Shown here: in pieces, positions 15,285-19,688 of the stretch
How positions within the stretch are numbered: the stretch's first letter is position 1
Layout of the letters: every line of letters begins with the position of its first letter
Assembly (NCBI GenBank): GCA_016194795.1
Contig: JACQAX010000047.1
Location: forward strand, 1 to 19,688
Length of the DNA: 19,688 nt
DNA from: Deltaproteobacteria bacterium
Lineage (GTDB): Bacteria > Bdellovibrionota > UBA1018 > UBA923
Direction: 5' to 3'
Program-made: the position numbers and the translations under genes
Notes under the pieces: model-generated
The model's database searches: none
What the model saw: the letters and a program-made list of their open reading frames with translations, nothing else
Told to the model about the DNA's origin: nothing

Positions 15285-17846
15285 CTAGCGGTTTTGCACG
15301 ACGTCGCGCGGGAGGTTGTAGCGCACGAGCCGTGAAAGCGGCCATTGCAGCTCGGCCAGCTGCATGAGCTTGTCGGCCCGGTCGTCGCCGTGGATCACGT
15401 TGAAGGTCTGGCGGAACCACGCCTGCGCGAACGCGAGCATGCCCCACTCGTAGGCGGGATAGGCCAGGCCGTCGTTGACCGCGAGCTGGCCCTTGGCCTG
15501 GAAGACGTCGGACGACTCCATGAGATAGCTGCGCACGCCGAAGAAGAGCAGCTTCAGCACCGTCGGCGCCGGGCGCTCGTCGACCAGGTCGAGCGCGGCC
15601 TGGGCGTCGGTGAACTTGCCGAGATAGCCGTAGTAGAAGACTTTGAGGGCGCGCACCATCGGGCGGTCGCCCCAGAACGCCGCGAGCTCGTCGATGTTCC
15701 GGTCGGTCGTGCGGCGCAGGCGGATCTCGGCGAGCATGTGCCAGAACGCGCCGTCGATGTCGAACGGGTACTTGCGGCGGTATTCGAGCCCGGCCCGGGA
15801 GGCCTCGGTGAACCGCCCCTCGAGAAAATGCCCCTGCAGGACGAACAGGTCGCGGCGGTGATCGAAGTTTTTCCAGGCCACCGGCATCTCGGCGATCGAC
15901 TTGTTGAACTGCCCGAGCTGCTGGCGCGCGAGCGCGCGCTGCCAGAGGAAGGGCTCGGCGGAGGCGTCGATCTTCAGCCCCTCCTCGGCGCTCCGGATCA
16001 CGTCGGCCCAGCGGTGGTGCGCGAGCAGGATCGTGCCGCGCAGGTAGATGCGCGCCAGGCGCGCCGGCAGCAGCTTGTCCCGGGCGTCGAGCTCGGCGTT
16101 GCGCTCGAGAAACTCGTCGAGCTCGGTGGCGAGCGACGACAGGCGCGACTTGCGCGTGGCCGTGAGGATTTTCGACGTGTGGACGTCGGAGTGCTCGTTG
16201 TAGCCCTCTCTCACCTCGTCGATGTTGATGCCGCGGTCGACGATGAAGTCGCGGTACGGGACGAGCTCGAGCATCCAGGGATAATGCTGGAGCGTGCTCC
16301 GCTCGATCTCGGCCACGGCGCGCTGGTAGGTCAGGCGGTTGACGACGGCGTCGACCGGCTGCATGCGCGCCGGCATGCGCGCGTGCGGCACCTTCACCGC
16401 CGTGGCGAGATGCGGGTGGAGCTTCGCCAGCGAGCTCGAGCCCGGGACGTCGGTGAGCGTGGGCAGGAGATCCGCGACCAGGCGGTTGATGCCGTCGTAC
16501 TCCCAGCCGTTGGCGCGGAAGAACTGGTAGACGAGCTCGAGGGCGTCGCTCTCTTGCTGGAGCGTGTAGCCCAGGTCGGCGCTTTCGATCGGGTCGCGGC
16601 CGACGAGATAGGCCCAGAACTCGATGGGCCAGCCGTCGTACTCGAGCGCGTACCCGGCCTCGTTGCGGCCCTCGGCCTCCCAGAAGACGTCGCCGTGGCG
16701 CGGAAAGCTCACGCCCCGGGCAAGCGCCCCGTGGCTCATGCCGTGGTCGAGCGTCTCGTGCGCGAGCTCGAGGGCGAGGAGAAACGCGAGCTGGCGCTCG
16801 TCGCGGATCTGCCGGAACAGGCCGGCGTGGATGACGAAAAAACCGCCGCCGAGCGGCCAGAGCGTCGGGTTGAGCGTGTCGGCGACGTAAAAATGAAACC
16901 GCGTGGCCGGCACCGCGCCGACGGCGCGGTTGAAGCCCTCGGCGAGCGCGTCGAGGTAGAGATCGACGCTGTAGCTCTTGGCGCGCGGAAACCTCGAGCG
17001 CGCCTGCATCCAGCGGCTCCAGCCCGACTCGCGGCGCTCCCACCACTTCACGCTGTCGCCGCCCTCCTTGGTGGGCACCATGCGGATGCCCATGCCGGTG
17101 GTGACGTGCGGCTCGGTCGTGACGGTGGTGACGCCGGTGAGCTCGGGCGGCGGCGACTTGAGATCGGGCAGGCGCGAGTGGCTGTGCGCATGCGTCTGGG
17201 GGTCGTGGTAGCTCTGCGGATAAGTCTCGGGATACGTCGCCTGGGGATTCTGGCGCGTCCAGCGCTCGGCGTCCGGGTTGAGGTGGCGGGACTTCAAAAC
17301 GATCTCGAAGCCGACGCTCTCGTCGCGCGAGATCACGTCCCAGTTGAGCTGGTGGCAGCCGTCGGTGAGCCCGCGGAAGAGCGGGTCGGGAAACCAGACC
17401 GGGCGCACCGTGAGCAGGCCCTCTTTCGGCACCTCCTTGAGCGCCTTCGTGCGCAGCGTGACGAGCGTCATGTCGCGCAGGTGCGAAACGTGGGCCTCGT
17501 CGCGCACGTCCCAGTTCCCGAGCGGAAAAAGCTCGCTCTCGAGCCAGCGCAGATAGCCGCGCTCCCCGCCGTGCGCCGCGATCTCGAGGTCGAGGCGGCG
17601 GCGGTCGGCGTCGCCGTGGACGACGAACTGGTACTGCTTGACGATCATCGCCTTCTTGTCGTCGAGGAGGTACGGCTCCCAGCTCACGGTCAGCCGCCAG
17701 ATCCGGTTGGGCTGGAACGAGAGCGTGTTGTCGAAATAGTAGCTGGGATGGTCGAGCCGGTTCTCGGGAAGCGGCGTGCTGCACCCCGGCCCGAGCGTCG
17801 CCAGAAACAACGAAGCGAGAATGGCCCCTGCGCGCAAGCACCTCAT
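15285..17846 (-). CDS. Large lipoprotein with degenerate M48 peptidase-like domain and TPR-like C-terminus
   Basis: The protein has 853 residues. Residues 1-22 form a lipoprotein-like signal (L-G-P-G-C22; Gly at -3 is atypical). An N-terminal region of about 300 residues has no recognised family and includes a His/Pro/Tyr-rich stretch near 210-235. Residues about 310-420 match the M48 core: N-P-T-L-W-P-L-G-G-G, then G-L-F, then L359-E360-L-A-H363, where the family has H-E-x-x-H. The first zinc-binding His is thus Leu. E396 lies near the expected third ligand. The C-terminal 300 residues are helical with TPR-like repeats, as in the outer-membrane assembly protease BepA. Loss of the His suggests a non-catalytic chaperone or scaffold. 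It follows the glycosyltransferase-like gene by 25 bases and ends 9 bases from the convergent FliG-like gene. Confidence 0.82.
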   Translation of the reverse strand: MRCLRAGAILASLFLATLGPGCSTPLPENRLDHPSYYFDNTLSFQPNRIWRLTVSWEPYLLDDKKAMIVKQYQFVVHGDADRRRLDLEIAAHGGERGYLRWLESELFPLGNWDVRDEAHVSHLRDMTLVTLRTKALKEVPKEGLLTVRPVWFPDPLFRGLTDGCHQLNWDVISRDESVGFEIVLKSRHLNPDAERWTRQNPQATYPETYPQSYHDPQTHAHSHSRLPDLKSPPPELTGVTTVTTEPHVTTGMGIRMVPTKEGGDSVKWWERRESGWSRWMQARSRFPRAKSYSVDLYLDALAEGFNRAVGAVPATRFHFYVADTLNPTLWPLGGGFFVIHAGLFRQIRDERQLAFLLALELAHETLDHGMSHGALARGVSFPRHGDVFWEAEGRNEAGYALEYDGWPIEFWAYLVGRDPIESADLGYTLQQESDALELVYQFFRANGWEYDGINRLVADLLPTLTDVPGSSSLAKLHPHLATAVKVPHARMPARMQPVDAVVNRLTYQRAVAEIERSTLQHYPWMLELVPYRDFIVDRGINIDEVREGYNEHSDVHTSKILTATRKSRLSSLATELDEFLERNAELDARDKLLPARLARIYLRGTILLAHHRWADVIRSAEEGLKIDASAEPFLWQRALARQQLGQFNKSIAEMPVAWKNFDHRRDLFVLQGHFLEGRFTEASRAGLEYRRKYPFDIDGAFWHMLAEIRLRRTTDRNIDELAAFWGDRPMVRALKVFYYGYLGKFTDAQAALDLVDERPAPTVLKLLFFGVRSYLMESSDVFQAKGQLAVNDGLAYPAYEWGMLAFAQAWFRQTFNVIHGDDRADKLMQLAELQWPLSRLVRYNLPRDVVQNR

Positions 17847-17871
17847 CGTTGAACCAGTTTACCCCAGTTTT

Positions 17872-19266
17872 TCAAAAAGTGCGTTCGGAAGGGATCGGCG
17901 TCTCCAGCGCGAGCCGCGGCATTCCGTAGATGATGCGATCGATGGCGAACGCCCGGTCACGAAGGAAGGCGTCGAAGTCCTTGGAGGTGACCAGCGCGTC
18001 CTCTCCCCCCCACATGAACTTCGAGTCCTGGAGCGAATAGGTGCACGCCCCGTTTTCCCAGCACTGCTTGAGGAGCGTCATGCCGTAGGCCTTGAGCATC
18101 TCGGACGACTTCTCGCGGCCGAGCCGCCGGGGCAGGTAGAACTTGAAGGTGCCGGCGATGTCGAAGATGAAGATGTTCCTCGAGCCGGCGGCCACCGCGT
18201 GCTGAAGCGTGCGGTTGTAGGTGTGGAAGGCCACGTTCACGAACGGCGGGACGTGGAGCACCGAGGTGAGAAACCAGGTCACCGCCATCACGGCGGTGCC
18301 GGCCGGAAGCGCGAGCTTCGGCAGCCGCGCGCGCGCCGCGAGCCACTCAAGGCCGAGCGCCGCGACGAAGAGGAACGGGAAGACCGCGCCGACGATCTGG
18401 CGCGGGTAGAACACGTAGCGCCCCACGACGACGGCGAGCATCGGCGCGCCGATCGTCACCGCGAGCAGGAGGGCGAGCCACCCCAGCCGCTCGCGCTCGC
18501 CCGCGGCCCAAAGCCGCCAGGCGCCGACGGCGAAAAGCGGCGCGATGAGATACGAGGCCTTGTGCGGGTTGGCGAGGTTGCCCAAAGTCTGCTTGATCGT
18601 GCCGCCCCAGCCCGGAAACTGCGCCGGCACCGTCCAGTCGCCGACACCACCGTGGTGGTACGACATGTAGACGCCGAGAAACGCCACGACATAGAGGGCC
18701 GCGGCGGCGGCCTTCGCCCAGTCGCGACGGAAGAAGCAGGCCATCCCGACGAAGCAGATCCCGTAGAGGTGCGTGAAGAAGATCGTGAACCAGGTGAGCG
18801 CGCTTTCGAAGCGCGTGAGCTTGCGCTTTCTCTCCCACAGCAGAAAAAACGAGAGCGCGCCGGCAAACAGCAGCGCGCTGTAGGGGCGGAACTCGGTGGA
18901 ATACGCGGTGACCGCGGCCGAGAAGAAAACGACGGCCGCGACGACCGGCTTGCGCATCCGGAGCGCGAGCCAGAGCGTGAGCCCCCCGAAAAGCAGCGAC
19001 GGCAGGCGGCCCCAGACCTCCTCGGTGGCGACCCTCGAGAAGAGCCCGCGGGCCACGTAACCGAGCAGCAGCTCGCCGGGGACGAAGGGGCTGGCCTCCT
19101 CGAGCAGCGTCTTGAGCCCGGCCTTCACCGGCGTCGCCACCTCCTCGTAGCGCGCCAGCTCGTCCATCCATGCCGAGCGGCCATGGGCGATCCAGACGTT
19201 CACGATGCCCCAGAGGGCCAGGATCGCGGCGTGGAGCGCGCGATCGTCGGTCTTGGTTTTCTTCAT
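17872..19266 (-). CDS. Polytopic membrane protein, GT-C (GT39/PMT-like) glycosyltransferase
   Basis: The protein has 464 residues. The ATG at 19266 overlaps the stop of the endonuclease III gene as ATGA, which fixes the start over a longer in-frame option. About 9-11 hydrophobic membrane segments fill residues 10-365, followed by a soluble C-terminal region of about 100 residues. The first extracytoplasmic loop begins W33-M-D35-E36, the acidic pair typical of GT-C enzymes, and a later segment reads F-R-P-Y-S-A-L, like the R-P-Y-A-L motif of GT39-family proteins. Such enzymes use polyprenyl-phosphate sugars to glycosylate lipids or proteins outside the inner membrane. The acceptor is unknown. 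It lies 25 bases upstream of the M48-like lipoprotein gene and is probably in the same transcript. Confidence 0.8.
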   Translation of the reverse strand: MKKTKTDDRALHAAILALWGIVNVWIAHGRSAWMDELARYEEVATPVKAGLKTLLEEASPFVPGELLLGYVARGLFSRVATEEVWGRLPSLLFGGLTLWLALRMRKPVVAAVVFFSAAVTAYSTEFRPYSALLFAGALSFFLLWERKRKLTRFESALTWFTIFFTHLYGICFVGMACFFRRDWAKAAAAALYVVAFLGVYMSYHHGGVGDWTVPAQFPGWGGTIKQTLGNLANPHKASYLIAPLFAVGAWRLWAAGERERLGWLALLLAVTIGAPMLAVVVGRYVFYPRQIVGAVFPFLFVAALGLEWLAARARLPKLALPAGTAVMAVTWFLTSVLHVPPFVNVAFHTYNRTLQHAVAAGSRNIFIFDIAGTFKFYLPRRLGREKSSEMLKAYGMTLLKQCWENGACTYSLQDSKFMWGGEDALVTSKDFDAFLRDRAFAIDRIIYGMPRLALETPIPSERTF

Positions 19267-19688
19267 TCGGTTCCCACCACTCCTATTCGCGGGCAGAGAT
19301 CCTCGACCTCGCAATCGTCGCAATCCGGTTTGCGGGCCGTGCAGCGCGCGCGGCCGTGCGCGATCATGAGGTGGCCGAGGTCGACCCAGGCTTCGCGCGG
19401 CACCACTTCCATCATCTCGTGCTCGACCTTCACGGGATCGGTTTCACGCGTGAAGCCGAGCCGGCGCGAAAGCCGCCCGATGTGGGTGTCGACGACGAAG
19501 CCGGGCGTGTCGAAGACGTTGCCCAGCACGACGTTCGCGGTCTTGCGGCCCACGCCCCGCAGGGCCACCAGCTCGTCGAGCGTGCGGGGCACCTCTCCCC
19601 CATGCTTGGAAACCAGGAGCTTGGCCGACTCGACCAGGCCCTTCGCCTTGTTCTTGTAAAACCCGGTGCTCTTGACGAGCTTCTCGAC
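19263..19688 (-). CDS. nth: Endonuclease III (N-terminus beyond window)
   Basis: The frame is open from the right edge to the stop at 19263 (141 residues seen of about 210-220 usual). The helix-hairpin-helix reads L-R-G-V-G-R-K-T-A-N-V-V-L and carries the catalytic Lys (G-R-K-T-A); the catalytic Asp follows in V-D-T-H-I-G-R. The C-terminus has the full iron-sulphur site C-x6-C-x2-C-x5-C. The enzyme is a bifunctional DNA glycosylase and AP lyase that removes oxidised pyrimidines in base excision repair. The missing part is the first 70-80 residues. The stop codon overlaps the start of the membrane glycosyltransferase gene, an unusual partner and probably a matter of operon packing, not shared function. 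Confidence 0.95.
   Translation of the reverse strand, partial: VEKLVKSTGFYKNKAKGLVESAKLLVSKHGGEVPRTLDELVALRGVGRKTANVVLGNVFDTPGFVVDTHIGRLSRRLGFTRETDPVKVEHEMMEVVPREAWVDLGHLMIAHGRARCTARKPDCDDCEVEDLCPRIGVVGTE

Noticed and set aside
16742..16760. H363-E-T-L-D-H368 as a genuine HExxH zinc motif
   Set aside because: The second His is one residue too far away, and the alignment of the surrounding M48 core places L359-E-L-A-H363 in the motif position.
15345..17852. 835-codon plus-strand open frame opposite the M48-like lipoprotein gene
   Set aside because: The minus-strand product has a lipoprotein signal and M48 core motifs; the plus-strand product is shadow-like composition with no recognisable domain.

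Overview
The window is GC-rich, densely coded DNA with strongly GC-ending codons, no RNA genes, no CRISPR array and no recognisable mobile element. Its set of lipoproteins and Sec-exported proteins with low-complexity Gly/Ser/Ala or Pro/Thr linkers, a von Willebrand A lipoprotein and a stand-alone FliG-like protein suggests a Gram-negative, probably environmental bacterium of the former Deltaproteobacteria (Myxococcota or Bdellovibrionota type). That placement is inference from gene style only; no phylogenetic marker settles it.

Left part (1-9377). Five genes encode large exported proteins, most of no recognised family. On the minus strand these are a secreted protein cut by the window edge (1-693), a secreted protein with a C-terminal coiled coil (822-2282), and a very large lipoprotein (2279-5642) coupled to the previous gene by an ATGA overlap and broken by a one-base frameshift near 3146. 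Divergent from the lipoprotein, across an AT-rich promoter region, is a vWA-domain lipoprotein with a Pro/Thr stalk and a C-terminal Fn3-like domain (5799-7712). It converges on another secreted protein with a Gly/Ser linker (7728-9377). These look like cell-envelope or surface components.

Middle part (9441-13616). On the minus strand a COG0523 (CobW-like) GTPase (10454-11434) lies upstream of a tandem-domain universal stress protein (9441-10391), and both lie upstream of the 7728-9377 gene, possibly as one transcription unit. Divergent from the GTPase is a HAD-superfamily hydrolase (11483-12233, also broken by a one-base frameshift, near 11996), whose end overlaps an alpha/beta hydrolase (12217-13053). 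A small exported protein follows (13176-13616).

Right part (13631-19688). An aldo/keto reductase (13631-14752) diverges from a small stand-alone FliG C-terminal-like protein (14817-15275) across a 64-base intergenic region. The last unit reads leftward: endonuclease III (cut by the right edge), a polytopic GT-C glycosyltransferase-like membrane protein coupled to it by ATGA, and an 853-residue lipoprotein that resembles the BepA-type M48 metallopeptidase plus TPR architecture but has Leu in place of the first zinc-binding His.

The most notable points are the degenerate M48/TPR lipoprotein, the isolated FliG-like module with altered motor-interface residues, the linker-rich exported cluster, the COG0523 GTPase lacking the Asp of its NKxD motif, and two single-base frameshifts that look more like sequencing errors than decay. 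I see no clear, complete, previously undescribed multi-gene system; the exported cluster on the left is the best candidate for unknown biology.
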